A stretch of DNA of 64,000 nucleotides from Panicum virgatum. Its lineage: Eukaryota > Streptophyta > Magnoliopsida > Poales > Poaceae. The notes beneath the pieces are model-generated. The model made no database searches, had not been told where the DNA came from, and worked only from the letters and a program-made list of their open reading frames with translations. Below, piece after piece: positions 48,831-61,110 of this stretch (positions within the stretch are counted from its first letter, which is position 1; every line of letters starts with the position of its first letter). The stretch spans positions 40,296,470-40,360,469 of the forward strand of contig NC_053146.1 of the NCBI RefSeq assembly GCF_016808335.1, written 5' to 3'. The position numbers were made by a program, and so were the translations under genes.

Positions 48831-51800
48831 GAGCACCCCCCCAACAAATTACCCCCTTCGGCGCCGCCCAATTCTGATCGACGTCGCCCCGCCGCCCCGA
48901 CTTCTTCTTGCCGCCCCTGCTCGCTCACCCGCGTGCGCCGCCGTGTTCTTCCCCGGCCGGCGCTCGACCGTGGCCAGCCTTGATGTCGTCCCCAACCCGC
49001 CGTTCCTCCTCGTCGTCCCCAGGCCGGTCGCCCCCACGCCTCGTCGTCCCCAGGCCGGTCGCCCCCACGCCTCGTCGCGGTCGCCCGGTTGCCCCCACCA
49101 CCCCGGCCCCGACCATGCCGCCCCTGCCTCCATGACGTCGCACGTGGTCTCCGCGGCGGTCGCCTGGTCCGGGCGAGGCGAAGCAAGGTGCAGTGGCCGG
49201 CGTCGCACGTGGCCTCCCTCGCCAATCCCGCCGTACGCTCACCTGGTCCGGCGAGCCGAAGCCAATGCTCCCTTCAGCGCTGCACGCCCCAGCCCCAAAT
49301 CACGCCCCAAGTCAGGTTTGATTTGGGCACGAGTCTGCTGCCCATCGTAATCCGGCTAGGTAAATTTATTGATCCTCTTTTTTACTAGAAAGCTACTAAC
49401 CTGCAATCCGCTTGATGGAAAATAGATAATCTGCAATACACATGCTGAATTGCTAATAAGCTTTTAGCAGTTACACATTGCTCATTTATCTGCAATACAC
49501 ATGCCTTCTTTCCCATGTAAATTCTAAACTTTGCTCACTACTCTTTCTTTTCAGCAAAAATCTGGAATAATGGAGAAGAAGAATAAGATAGTAGAAGAGT
49601 GACAGATTGCTGCAACCACTTAGCTCACGAGATGACCATCTATCTGCACTTGTCTTTCCCTTTGTCCTGCTAATTTAGTATCAGGTAAACACATCTTACT
49701 TACATGCTCGTAGACACATTTTATTGTTCATTTGCAAAGAAATTAAGGGAAGGTGTGCTCTTTTCCCTTTTCCCTTCCATTCTCTGCATGTACACTTATG
49801 CTCTCTCTTTTTATTATTTTGTTTCTCAACAGGTACTGAAAATTCTCGTATTTGGTTGAGATCTAAACTAGGCATAAGGTTAGTTTTTTACGTTTCTTAA
49901 TCCAAGTAATTTCATAATCCAAGTAATCTCTGTATTGATCAGACAAGATATGCATTCTCAGGGTAGCAATCACTAATGTTGATCTGCACATCTTTCCATT
50001 GCAATATGTGATATTTAGCGCAAGTAATATTTCAATGACTTGACTCCATCTAGAGATGTTCGGTAAAGCAAAGAAAATAATTCCACATGAATATATCCTT
50101 AGTTACTTGTTAAACAATGTTGAAATTACACCATCCGGTCACAAATATAAGTAGTTTTAGGATTGTCCAATGTCAAACTTTTTTAGCTTTGATCATCAAT
50201 ACCTAAAAATGCAAATAGCTTGCAACATAAGGTATTAAGGTTGATGCTGTTAGATTCATTATGGCCTAAATTATAGTTCCAGCATGTGCTTTTGCAATTG
50301 ACTCAGCTATCTTGAGTACTTGACTATACAAACTGTCTAGAAATGTTGTTGTAGACTTTGCCATTACCTTGAAGGTTACATGAGCATGACTAATATAAAG
50401 CTACAACTTGCAAACAACACCTGAAGTTTTTTTAGAATGTAGCATGTGCACCTTGTGAGAATATATGCAACAGCCAGGACAGTTGATAATGATCTCACGA
50501 AAGTTATCAGGCGTGTTTTCACAGCTTGGCTTGCTGCTGTAGGCAACACAACTGGATCCAAACCCCTGTTATACATTGCATGGACAAAGAGAAAGATAAG
50601 TAACAGAAAACAAAAACTACAAAGGGTTAAAGCCCATTTGAACCACATAAATTTTGCAGGAACTGTAGGCAGGGCAATTACTATGGGAAACAGCAAGAAT
50701 TTTAACATTACAAACAGGCCAATTACTATGGGAAACTGTCTACGGAATGTAGCCAGTGCAAGAGCATGACCAGGCTTCAAATTGAAATTCCAACAAATTA
50801 GCTACTAAACTATATTGTTTAACTTGTAGAGTTGCAGACTAATCCGCAGGTTATACTTTAGTAATGAATATTTTAAAATGGACTACAATATGGTATATAT
50901 GTGTCATCATATGCCAAAACATTAAATTTAGTACCATTGTTCTCTTATTATCTAACTTCAACAGGATACTGAAGAGGGAAGAGGAACCGGAAGACCTCAA
51001 CACTTGTAACAGGAGGTATGAGTCATCGCCCTACTAAATGCATATTATTATATGCTCCCCTTACCAACACAGTGTGAGATGTAATATGTACTCTAGACAA
51101 TTGTTCTCCAATATCCTGATTAACTGACTTTGCAGTCATGCAAAAATAGAAGGATCAAAATTACTGTATGTTTGCTCTACCGCGTCAGTGTAATCATGGA
51201 TGTTGGGAACATCCTCCGCATTCAGGAACTTAATAAATAATTAATGGTACAAGGGGAACTACCTAGTCAGTGCTACTGATGCGCTCTTGACTAGAGGATT
51301 TTCCTGCAAAGGAACTGGCAACGCAAAAGTCCTAAAGCCCAGAGATCTATATTTGTTAGGTGTATAAAGCATGGGCCTGTAGTTACTCTCCAACACATTA
51401 GGACCGCAACAGTCTTGTCTCTGCAAAAAAAGAAAAAAAAAGAAAAAAAGAGTTACTCCTAATATGATGGGAGCAAAACCAGTGAACTTTTTGTCCAGTT
51501 GGAGACCGACAGGCTGTATGCTCATGTAACTCAAAATCTCAAACCAACACTAAAATGCCTCTTCTTACGGACTAAGGTCTAAAAAAGATAAGCAAATTTG
51601 AGCAAATGCCTCTTCTTTCAAACTAGGTCTTAGATCCATCAGCAAATTTTGCAAAACAAAAATAGGTTTATATAATACCATGATAAACACAGAGTTATCT
51701 GTACAGCTACAGTTGAGAAACAGACAATAACAGACAAAAATAGTTGAGAAACACAGAGTTATCAGTCTAGGCAGTATGATATAGTATGTGGCTTTAATAG

Positions 51801-51968
51801 ATGCTTTGTAACTGCATATAGTATGTGGCTCCAGTATGATATAGTATGATATCATAACATGATATAGGAATCATAAGGAAGGAACAGGATAATCTTTAAT
51901 TTAATAGATGCTTTGTAACCTCATATAGTATGTGGCTTGCTGTTTTTTTATTGTTTCAGGTAGTGGAA
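48831..51968 (+). other. GC-rich leader and untranslated stretch before the second CACTA gene
   Basis: 48840-49320 is GC-rich with a 30-bp unit repeated at about 49008-49067 (CCCCAGGCCGGTCGCCCCCA); open on several frames, with no recognised protein. 49330-51960 is AT-rich and looks like leader introns; it contains a Stowaway-like remnant at about 50128-50210 (CACAAATATAAGTAGTTTTA), a poly-purine run at 51425-51450, and direct repeats of TAATAGATGCTTTGTAAC (51793 and 51901) and of CCAATTACTATGGGAAAC-like sequence (50675 and 50718). An acceptor (TTGTTTCAG) at 51951-51959 precedes the start codon. Confidence 0.5.
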
Positions 51969-54900
51969 ATGGATCCTACGGACAACCAAGACGAGTTAAT
52001 GCACGACCTCATTCGTGATAGTACTGCGTATGTAGCTCCAGAGTTTGATGAGGACGAGAACGATGGCAGCCAATTTTTAAACTTGCATTATCATGGCGAC
52101 GAGGACCAAGATATTAGTGGGGAGGAAGAAGAAAATGTCAAGGAAGCCGAGGTATAAAAGTTTAGTGATTCTTTCAGGTATCAGGATAAACGTTTCTCAA
52201 TATATATGTTAGGAGCAAGATATTGTTTGTGACACATGCGGCCCAGCTACGAACTATTTGTGTTATGTTGCTAGCTTTGTTGATGATTTCAGTCCTTATG
52301 TAAGCAGTCGTGCTCCAGCTAAAAATTCTTATGAATGTTTCAGTCAATAAATTACCTAATATCATGATAATTTTCGATCTGGAACCCTTGCTTGCGGGTT
52401 ATGCAGGTTACGCATACCTGCTGCGACGTCCACTAGTTGCTAGCAACCCGCTTGATAAATTTGCGATTCTTTCAGGCATCAGGATCGACGAAGCCTAAAC
52501 GGAAACATGGCTCCAAGAGGAAGATGGTAGGATGTACGACCATCACAGAGATCAACAAAGCAACCGGCTAGCCACTAGCCCCTGGTCAAATTAAGACGAC
52601 ATTTGTAAATCAATTGGGATATCTTGTTAGGGAATCCATCCCCATAAAATACAAGCTTTGGAAGAGAAATAAAGTCTCTGATCGACCTGAAGATATCATG
52701 CCAGATTCAGAGAAAGAATTGTTATGGAAAGAGGTGTCGTTGCACTTCAACTTTCCCCTAGGCAAAGCTGACAAAGTAAAGGGATGGGCATTTAAGAAGA
52801 TGGCAACTCAGTTCGGCTCGTTCAAGAAAAAATTGGTGGCAAACTTTGTCAACAAGGGCCTCACACCAGATTTTGATAAAGTCTGGAAGAAGCAACGAGA
52901 GTGGTGGAATGAATTCGTGAATTACAAACACAGTGCTGACAGCATGGCAGCCTCGATTCAAGGCAAAATAAATGCTAGCAAAAAGAAAAACTTCCATAGA
53001 CTTGGGCCTGGAGGTTATAAGGTTGCTATTCCGAAATGGGAAAACATGGAAAATAATTTAATTGTAAAAGGAATCGTACCGCAGACCTTGAGTTGGCCCA
53101 AACGAGCAAGGTATTACTTCTATGCTCATGGAGGCACACTAGACCCCGACACTGGAATGTTTGTGACAAGCGACGTACTAAGAGAGGCTGCCCAAAGACT
53201 CGAGGACGCAATGAGGCGTACCGAAGAAGGAACCTTCCAGCCCAACAGAGAGAATGACGAGCTGACTTACGCTCTTGGGAATGCGGAACACACTGGATGG
53301 ACCCGAGGCGTGGGCGTAGTTCCATGGAAATATGGCTTTTCCGGAGATCTCGAAACCTACCGAAGCCGATGCAGAAGCAAGGCAGTAGTGGCAGAGAAGA
53401 TCTGTAGCTTAGAAAACCGGATAATATCACTTGAGGCAGCAGTTGGGCAATGCTCGGACCAACCAGCTGCCAATGTGGAGATCAGCCCCCCTTCTCAGCA
53501 TCGTAGCAGTGTTGCTTCCACGGAGCACCCTAATTTGGGTGCCGACAGGCCGAGGGACCCCATTGACGAAATCACCGTTAGGACCCAATGTGAGCTTCTG
53601 GTTCTTTATGGGAAAAAGCTCAAAGTTTGTGCTGAGGGTTATGCGGAAGTCCAAGAAGAGGGCGGGACAATACATTGCCAGCCGATTCCTGAAGGATTCG
53701 CCAGAGTCTTTGTTGACCGAATTACTGAAGAACGCTGGGAAGACATGGACCTCCCGATCCCTATAAGTCCTGAAGAAACAGAACTACAACATGCCGTACA
53801 CACATGGATCGCGTGGCCAAAGCGCGACATAAGATTGGTGCAAGCAGACACAGATTCCGCTCGGTGCTCAAGGCAAAGATCACCAACGCCAGCTGACAGG
53901 AATCCTAGTGTTGGCCCACCTTCTCCACCGCCTGCACGGGACCCCAGCATGGATCCGCCATCACCAGCCGCACAAAGTGAGCCAATTCCGGCATCATCAC
54001 CAGCCGCACAACAGAATCAGAGTCAGCGACAGAAGGCATACACGGTACCTTCGGTCCAGCCATCTCAAAAGCAGCAAAGAAAGAAGAAAAAGAAGGCTCC
54101 AGAAGAGGAAGAGGCAGAAGAATCGTTTCAAACCTTCTTGCTGAAGCGCAAGCTACTGAGGGAGGCTGCGAACAAGAAGCCAGAAATAGATCCAGTTGCA
54201 AAGGCACATTTTGTTAAACACTTCATTAAAGATCCCACCAAGGTGAAAGAAAGAGAGTCGGATTATGATCGGCAGATCAGAAAGTGCTACAGCAACCCCA
54301 AGAATCGCCTGATTAATGCAAAGACCGTACCCCAGCTCGGAGAGCAGTCAAAACAATCGATCCCTCCGTTGATAGTGCCGCATGAAGACTGTCCCGATGA
54401 ATCAAGAGATCCGTTGACCATGGCTGGGATGATATTGCAAACTGATCTAACAAGGGCTCAATTGCTTGGGGAGGCCCTACAGAATGCCTGCGGTTGGAAA
54501 AAGTTTGTACTTGGTGAACCTTTAATATGGCCAGAGTTGCTACCATTCCTACCAACGAGAATGACCGTGTTACACAAATGGTATGCCGTGCAATCTAAAG
54601 CTAGTAAATTAGAGATGTTCTCAGCTCGGATTAAAGATGAGCATTTCTGGCGGGGGGCAGATGATGTATATATCGAGTTTGCATCACTCTACGATTTATA
54701 CCATCAAGATGCCCTTCACAAGTCCCTCGTCAGTGTATGATGCATGTAAGTATTGTCTCTCGTTTCATTATTTTAGCCTTGTGTGTTGACTGATCCCTGT
54801 TTTTCTTGTGTCCCGTAGGTCAAAAATTCAAATTTGCCGAAAGAAGAACTTCCATAACGTCGGGTTCTTCGACCCCGATATTATACACGAGAAATCGGTA

Positions 54901-55739
54901 GCGCTAAATCCTGGAGACATAGTCAATGTTATATACAGGGGGTTGCGTAAGAATAGCATGTGTCCCTTCATTCTCTTGCCATACAACCATCAGTGAGTCG
55001 TTCTTTGTTAGCCTTTTTTTTTCAATCCCTTCGTATTAATAATACTGTTTAATAACTATTATAATCAACATTAATTGGTTATGCGTATGTATATGCACAG
55101 CTTTCATTGGATATTACTTTCTATTCGTATTGAGGAGTACAAGGTCTTGGTGTACGACTCGTTAAGGCAAGATAAATCAAAGTACCAAGATATCATCGAG
55201 GTGGTAAATACTGCATGGAGTCGCTACCTCCACAAACACATAGGCTTGCCCATAGGTGAAATCGAGCCTCTTCATTGGGTGACTGATTTTCCGGTATGAA
55301 TATACTCTCGCTACTAATGTCATTCGCAATAAACATAAGAAAAATTCTATATCGTAACCCACATTTGTTCATAGTGTTGGAGACAGGGACAAGGAAACAA
55401 CTTATGTGGATACTACATATGCGAGTGGATCAACTCTTTTGCAAGTGAAAAAGGGCAAATGACAGTGGAGACATTCAATGTACGTGAGCACAATCACATC
55501 TGCTCATTATTTTAATTCATTATTTTTTATTATCATGTTTTTATCGAAAAATGTGACAGCGTTGGCGGATGAAAGAAGAACTCATTGAAATCGTTCGGAT
55601 CAGGGCAATTCAAGAAGCTATATGCGGATTTCTACTCGATGAAGTCATAAATCCTAAGGGCGAATTTCATGGCGATCTCCGTATAAGCGTCGCCCAAGAA
55701 GATCCGACGGCGAGGAAGCTGATACGTTACTATAGTTGA
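51969..55739 (+). pseudogene. CACTA second gene: plant transposase (Transposase_24-like) fused to Ulp1/C48 protease
   Basis: Exons by frame and splice signals: 51969-52151, 52476-54745, 54819-54992, 55101-55293, 55375-55479, 55560-55739. Exon 1 is acidic (MDPTDNQDELMHDLIRDSTA). Exon 2 has a basic patch (KPKRKHGSKRKM), a domain like En/Spm plant transposase 24 (LLWKEVSLHFNFPLGKADKV, WWNEFVNYKHSADS), a Pro-rich and a Lys/Glu-rich linker. The last exons make a Ulp1-type cysteine protease: FHWILLSI with His, LVYDSLRQD with Asp, QGQGNNLCGYYICEW with Gln and Cys. It may remove SUMO-like tags or only bind DNA and partners; that is open. TAG at 52569-52571 (likely CAG) and TGA at 54738-54740 interrupt the frame. 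Exon structure is inferred, not tested. Confidence 0.82.
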
Positions 55740-55943
55740 TGTGCTTAATAATTTGTAATATCTCATGTACTTTTGAACTCCTAAGTGTTCCATACATGAC
55801 AAATATATATATATATTAGTGTAATATGCTGTTCTAATAATATTGTGCAATGCAAATAGTACGACTATGTAGTCACATACGGTAGAAATACGCATAGCCA
55901 TACGTATAAAACAAAAAGAAAAGAAACACAAAGGAGAAAAAAC

Positions 55944-56155
55944 ATTTAGTGCCGGCTAGTTATACCAGCCGGCACTAACCTTGCTGTTAGGACTCGGGCG
56001 GGGTCGGGCACGTCAGTGCCGGCTGGTATTACGGACCGGCACTAACATACGCACGTTAGTGCCGGTCAGAGTAGCCGGCACTAACATTTATCATGTTAGT
56101 GCCGGCCACAGGGACCGGCACTAAGCCGTCCTGTGACCGGCACTAATGTGCCTTT
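55944..56155. repeat. Right subterminal repeats of the CACTA element
   Basis: Four to five GTTAGTGCCGGC / GCCGGCACTAAC pairs, some with GACCGGCACTAA variants, ending 11 bases before the right terminus. Confidence 0.9.
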
Positions 56156-56169
56156 CTCCAATAGTGTAT

Positions 56170-56337
56170 GCATGGAGCATTAAATGCAGTTAAAATTAAC
56201 TAACTATACAGTTTAATTATAAACGGTGACACAAATCTTTAAGTCTAATTAGTCCATAATTAGACATTAACTGTCAAATAACAACGAAAGTACTACAGTA
56301 CCAAAAACTCAAATTTTTTCGCAAACTAAACAAGGCC
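56170..56337. mobile_element. Tourist-like MITE, right part
   Basis: Continues 43765-43825 after the CACTA and its TAT duplication, and ends AACTAAACAAGGCC before TTA. Contains TGCATGGAGCATTAAATG and TTAGTCCATAATTAG, sequences common in this grass MITE group. Confidence 0.8.
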
Positions 56338-56340
56338 TTA

Positions 56341-56713
56341 AGCGGCAAGCTGGCAAGTATCTTGGCTTGTTTTCACAACCGTTTTTGTCCCATGAATCAA
56401 CCTGCTTATTGATCAATCTTGTCTTATTTTCTTTTTCTCAATTTTACCACATACCGCAGTAATCAGCGAGTATATAGGGAAAGAGGTCAACCAACTTTGC
56501 ATCTAAATGTTAGAAGAAGCTTTTGAGGTAATATTTATAGATTGCTTGACATTACCACTTTTATACAATTTAAATGTTTAGTGGCACTATATATTTATTT
56601 ATTATAATGTTTTAACGGCAATGTCCTCAAAATGCTATTAGGACCGCTATAGCACGCTATTTTTACTGTAGTGATCATAGCGGCAGTTTCGCGAAAATCG
56701 CTATAGCACCATG

Positions 56714-56770
<57 letters not shown>

Positions 56771-57207
56771 AGGTCCCTAGTTTAAATCTCACCCTCGGGC
56801 CCCTGAAATCTCAGCACCGGGCCTGATCGGAGAAAATAGGAGGTAAGAACGGCGGCAGCCACCTCGCGGATGCGAGCGCGGTAGGACTGCTTAGAATATA
56901 AATCGGCAAGACGTCCCGTGGTGATGTCGATCGCTCTGTGGCCGCCCGACCGAAGGCTCGCGCCCGGGCTCCCTAGGAACAGAGTGCTGCTGGGAGTGGC
57001 GCGACAGCTTCGCGTGTCGTCGTGTGGAGGGGCCGCGCGTGTGTCCTGAAGCAGCGCGGCGTCCGTGGGAGTCTGGGAGCGAAGTCGGCACTGGATATCA
57101 AGAGGATAAGGTTGGACATGTAGATCAGATGAGTTCGGTGTTGAGGATTTGGTTGAAGAGGGTACAAATGGAACAACACGTCAACCCATGACTGACCTGA
57201 TTTAAGG
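56341..57207. other. Spacer with no recognised gene
   Basis: Mostly AT-rich to 56770, then GC-rich to 57080. A short inverted pair around CGCTATAGC (56650-56708) may be the relic of a small DNA transposon. Open frames in the GC-rich part are not convincing. Confidence 0.4.
56714..56768. repeat. (ATT)18 microsatellite
   Basis: Uninterrupted ATT run of about 55 bp. Confidence 0.95.
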
Positions 57208-57575
57208 TAGACCTGGGCATCCTCCGGGCCGGATCGGGTTCGGGTCGGGCCAAAAAAAGCCCGGTGTTTTTTCTAGCGGCCCGTGCCCGACCCGACCCGG
57301 TGGCCGGGCCGTAAAATTGAGCCCGCACCCGACCCGACAGCCAGTTGGGTCGGGTTCGGGTCGGGTCGGGCCGGGCCTATGTAAAATGTCGGGTTCCTTC
57401 GGGTTTTTCGGGTTTCAGGTCAAAATTTTTAGCCCGTGCCCAGCCCGTCAGTCATACCGGGTCAAAAATTTTGACCCGAGCCCGCCCATCAAACTCTTCG
57501 GGTCGGGTCGGGTCGGGCTATTTTCAGGCGGGTTGGGTCGGGTCCGTCGGGTCGGGCAGCCCATGCCCAGGTCTA
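57208..57575. mobile_element. Non-autonomous hAT element (MITE), 368 bp
   Basis: Perfect 13-bp terminal inverted repeat TAGACCTGGGCAT. Flanks ATTTAAGG (57200-57207) and ATTTTAAGG (57576-57584), an 8-bp duplication with one T gained. The interior is full of GGGTCGGGTCGGG and its complement in mirror order, so a long hairpin can form. No ORF of its own. Confidence 0.88.
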
Positions 57576-57789
57576 ATTTTAAGGTGCTAGAGTGTATTTT
57601 TCTCTAAATATAACAGTGATGATATTGAAAGTATGAGATTAGATTTTTAATGTTATTGAAGGATGGCTTAAATTCCAATAACACTAAAGGGATAAGTTAA
57701 ATTTCATCAACAACGAATGGTCTCATACGCACCCACACGCGTGACGTTTTTTAAGAGTTTAAGCCACTCACGAGATAATCAGAGATAAG
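57576..57789. other. Short spacer, nothing seen
   Basis: AT-rich sequence between the hAT MITE and the LINE tail. Confidence 0.5.
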
Positions 57790-58724
57790 TTTTTTTTTCG
57801 AGATCGTGCCTGAGCACGTTTTTCATTAAGAGGAGGAGAATTACACGACGCAACTACGAGAGAACCCTCGTAGCGCAGAAAACAACCACCAAGTTGGTGA
57901 CAAGCGACCTAAACTGAAACAGAAAAACAAGAAAAGAAAGGAAACTCCTACAGCCCTGAAAACCTAACTAGATGACCAAGCACAACTGAGTCCATGAGAT
58001 GGAAACCTCAACGCCATGACTACTGCAGCCGCAACGGCAAAGCATCCGTCCGGAACATCTAGCAGCGACCACAACAAAAGCGGCAAAGCATCCGCTAGTG
58101 ACAGAACACGACGGCGAAGCATCCGTCTAGACCAACCAACGAAGACCATGACAATAGCGGCAAAGCATCCGCTAGAGCGGCAAAACACGACGGATAAGTA
58201 TCAGCCGTAGACAAGACACAAAACAAAGGTGGCAAAGCACCCAACAAGCCCCAATGGCGACAAAGCATCCGCCAAACATGAATCCGTAGGAATCAAACAG
58301 AGCAGACCATGGCGCAGAAGAGGTCATGAAGCACACTTGGACGCAGAAGATCAATCCTCTCCAAACAGGGACCAGTAGCAGCAGTTGACGATGCCTAGTG
58401 CCGGCACCAGCCGGAACATCGGCCAACAGCCCCCGGAGCCCGCGGAGCCCCCGGATCATCAGCAATTCAGCAGCGAGGATCCGGCCACCGGGCGAGCACA
58501 GCCCAGGAGGCCGCGCTTCCGACCAGAGGCCGGCGCCGCCAGCGACAGGAGCAGCAAGCGAGCCACCCACGGCCTGCGCACCGCGCTGGGCCCAGGGACG
58601 ATGCTGGCCTGCTACGCGGCTGGACAGCGCCGCCGCACGCGTGGGAAGGGTGGGGCCGTGGGAGCGCGCCGGCGCCACCGCACGTTCGAGAGCCGCGAGA
58701 TGGGGCGGGGGCCGCAGCAGTGCC
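57790..58724 (-). mobile_element. 5'-truncated LINE (L1-type) 3' end
   Basis: A T9 run at 57790-57798 is the poly(A) tail of a minus-strand insertion. Before it, in element direction, stands AACGTGCTCAGGCACGATCT, the small hairpin ending many plant L1 elements, then 3' untranslated sequence with several GGCAAAGCATCCG-like repeats (58030-58270). The right limit is uncertain: the Pro/Ala-rich stretch 58391-58724 may be LINE or captured sequence. No reverse transcriptase motif remains. Confidence 0.6.
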
Positions 58725-59546
58725 GCAAAAAATGGAGTCAAATGGAGGTAGTGTTAAAAGCTGTCTCACCAATCTACTCTGTACTTTGTTTAGCTGATGA
58801 GCAACAGAAGACCTATTCTATATCTGCATTAGTTCCAAAAATAATGAAATCTATGGCAGAAATACGTGGCAATTTAAGTGATAATACCATCAAAAAATCT
58901 TCAGAATAGGGTATTGGAAAAAGTCAAAGCAAGACTTGAGTATCATACCAATGATACACTTATGCTTGCAAGTGAGGGCTGAAGTGATAAATTGTTTGAT
59001 TCATGTTGTTGTTTCATGCATCACTGATTATTAAGATTGCTGATTTTATTTTTTTCTAGCTGCTGTACTTGATTCTAAAGCACTGTACACTTCCAAGCTT
59101 GCAAGGAAACCAAAGTCCAAACATGCTGTCACATTGGCCATCAAGAAGCTTGCAAGCTCATCTTCAAAGGCTTTTGCTGCAATTGATCAATTTACTTTCT
59201 TCTCAAAACAGGGAGGGTTATTTGAAGGAGCGGAGGCTCGAAAATCGGCTCTTAATGGCCGATGTAGTGCAGGTAATTGCATCTTTAATTTTTTGTATGT
59301 GCATTATTTTGTTGCTTTCTTATGTTTTGATTCTTGTTTCATTTACCATCATTTTCCTAGATGATTGGTGGGATCAATATGGTGGAGACTGTAGAACTAC
59401 AAGAAGTTGCACGATGTATTGTCTCACAATACATGTCCTCTAGTGGGTGTGAGCGAAATTGGAGCACATTTGCCTTGGTGCACACCGAACTGAGAAATCG
59501 GTTAAGTTATGATAAGCTTCACAAGTTAGTTTTTGTACATGTCTAA
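58725..59546 (+). pseudogene. hAT transposase C-terminal pseudogene (DUF659/hATC type)
   Basis: Pieces in order: MEVVLKAVSPIYSVLCLADE and MAEIRGNLSD (to 58909); then after a frameshift VLEKVKARLEYHTNDTLML (to about 58980); exon 59060-59272 with AVLDSKALYTSKLARKPKSK and FAAIDQFTFFSKQGGLFEG; exon from 59361 with DDWWDQYGGD, frameshift, ELQEVARCIVSQYMSSSGCE and RNWSTFALVHTELRNRLSYD, the hAT dimerisation domain. Two introns with AG/GT ends are kept, so it is not a processed copy. The N-terminal BED finger and first catalytic Asp are absent. Several frameshifts make it dead. Confidence 0.85.
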
Positions 59547-59755
59547 TAATTGACGATTAGCTACAGTAATGCTACAGTAAACATCTTCTAATCATGGGGT
59601 CAAAGGTCTTATTAGATTCGTCTTATGAATTAGCGCAGTATTGTGGAGTTAGTTTTGTAAATTGTCTTTATTTAATATTCCTAATAAGCGGTCAAAATTG
59701 TGAACAGTACCCATACTAACCTCACTAGCTACTAACCAAACACGTCCTTAACCTT
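59547..59755. mobile_element. Remnant of a Tourist-like MITE
   Basis: Contains GATTAGCTACAGTAATGCTACAGTAAACAT, broken here as two motifs around CTACAGTAA, then TTAGATTCGTCTTATGAATT and the end AACCAAACACGTCCTTA, typical of a common grass MITE. The left terminus is missing, so only the right part is present. Confidence 0.5.
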
Positions 59756-60454
59756 TCTTTGTTTTCGGAAAGTGTTGGTCAAGGTGAAAGGTGGTGGTAA
59801 ATCAACCTACAAACTATTTCACGATGGCTCTGCCACATTCTTTTTATACAAATACAACATCAGTGTGTCGCGTGGGGTAGCGGGTTTACATGACTTTTTT
59901 TTCAAAAAAGAATTTTTTGCAATGATGAAATATACATGCAAATGAAACTTATGTTATGCCACACCTCATTTGCAAAAAATGTACAGTTAAGAAAGAATGA
60001 GGAAAAATGAGGAGTAAAACTCATCTCTTATACAACTTAAAGAAATAACAACTGCTGAAGATCATGCCACACATTAAAAGTTGGCTTCAAATCACCTCCA
60101 AGTTGCTTTCCTGGCTACAAAGCAGTTTCTTACTTCCTTTTATGTTCCTCGTTTTAACCCCCAATCTAGACGTTGAACTTCTTCATATCTTTGGTTTTCC
60201 TGATTATATATATTGAACCTTTTAGAAGCCGTCGTTCAAGTTTTCAACTGACTGTGTTTGAAACAATCACATTGGAAAGCTATTTGGAAAACTATGGTCA
60301 AACATTTCACAGTAAAAAGAAAATTCAATGCCCTAGGTTGTGAGTTGAACTATGCTCAAGAGTGACAAGAACCAATCCTAGCAGCCCCTGATTGTCCACC
60401 CTGATAGTTTAATTGTTAAAGCGGAAACAATTGACAGGATAAGGCATAGCCATA
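59756..60454. other. Spacer, nothing recognised
   Basis: AT-rich unique-looking sequence without an ORF or promoter I can support. Confidence 0.5.
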
Positions 60455-60975
60455 GGCATGTTTGGTTTAAGCCCCATCTTGCCTTGCCAAATTTTGGTCA
60501 TGACCAAATCATGGGCAATGCCAAAAATTTGGCGAAGTTGTTTTGGATGGTAACCCGTAACCCTACCAAAGGTAGCTAAATACATTCAACTTATTAGTAT
60601 GACATGTGGGCCTAATATGTCATCAATCATCATTATTATTTAAATTAAAATATAGTTAAGTGACATCTTGTTTTGTGGATTTAATTATCAGGAACATTAA
60701 TATGCAAATGGATTCCTAATTAGATAAGTCGTTTAAGAGATGTTCACTTTTACCATTATTGGGTTGCGTGTAGCCAATCATATCCTTTCTAGCTGTGGAT
60801 GTTGGCAGCCAAATATTTGGCAAGCCTTTTGCTCACCCGTGTGCGCGCCCGCTCCTCTATTTTGCATTGGCAATGATTGGCACGCCAATTGTAGGCACTG
60901 AACCAAACAGATACCAATTGTCATGGGCAAGCCAAAATTTTGGTTTGGCTAGCCTTGGTGGTAAACCAAACGTAG
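60455..60975. mobile_element. MITE of about 520 bp with TTTGGTTTA ends
   Basis: Left end GGCATGTTTGGTTTAAGCCC and right end TGGTAAACCAAACGTAG form an imperfect terminal inverted repeat; further in, GCCAAATTTTGG and CCAAAATTTTGGTTTGGC pair as well. No coding sequence. Exact edges and target duplication are not fixed; Tourist-like is my best guess. Confidence 0.6.
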
Positions 60976-61110
60976 AGCACAGTAGCACACAGGTTGGACA
61001 AGAGCAAATAGCCCTGTCATCCACTTTGTCTCACTGCGTTGTGGCCCTCCATGGTCAGATTCTTTCTTCCCAAAGCCGGAAAAAAGTAGGAGGTTTTTAC
61101 ATTTGTACTA

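Larger units (their letters stand above)
43826..56166. mobile_element. CACTA (En/Spm) transposon, 12.3 kb, two genes
   Basis: Left end CACTGTTGGAG, right end CTCCAATAGTG (inverted CACTATTGGAG). Flanked by TAT at 43823-43825 and 56167-56169, the 3-bp duplication of CACTA elements. Both subterminal regions carry many copies of GTTAGTGCCGGCT and its inverse. Inside are a TNP2 transposase gene and a second gene ending in a Ulp1/C48 protease, both plus strand. Each has at least one stop, so this copy is probably not autonomous as it stands. Confidence 0.96.

Noticed and set aside
50376..50780. 134-residue hydrophobic minus-strand ORF
   Set aside because: Sits in the leader intron of the CACTA second gene; no homology recognised; composition from AT-rich sequence.
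57240..57560. Telomere-like repeats (GGGTCGG)
   Set aside because: Not the plant telomere unit TTTAGGG and located within defined hAT ends.
58385..58724. Plus-strand Pro/Ala/Arg-rich start joined to the hAT fragment
   Set aside because: No BED finger or hAT sequence before 58725; likely belongs to the adjacent LINE or captured DNA.
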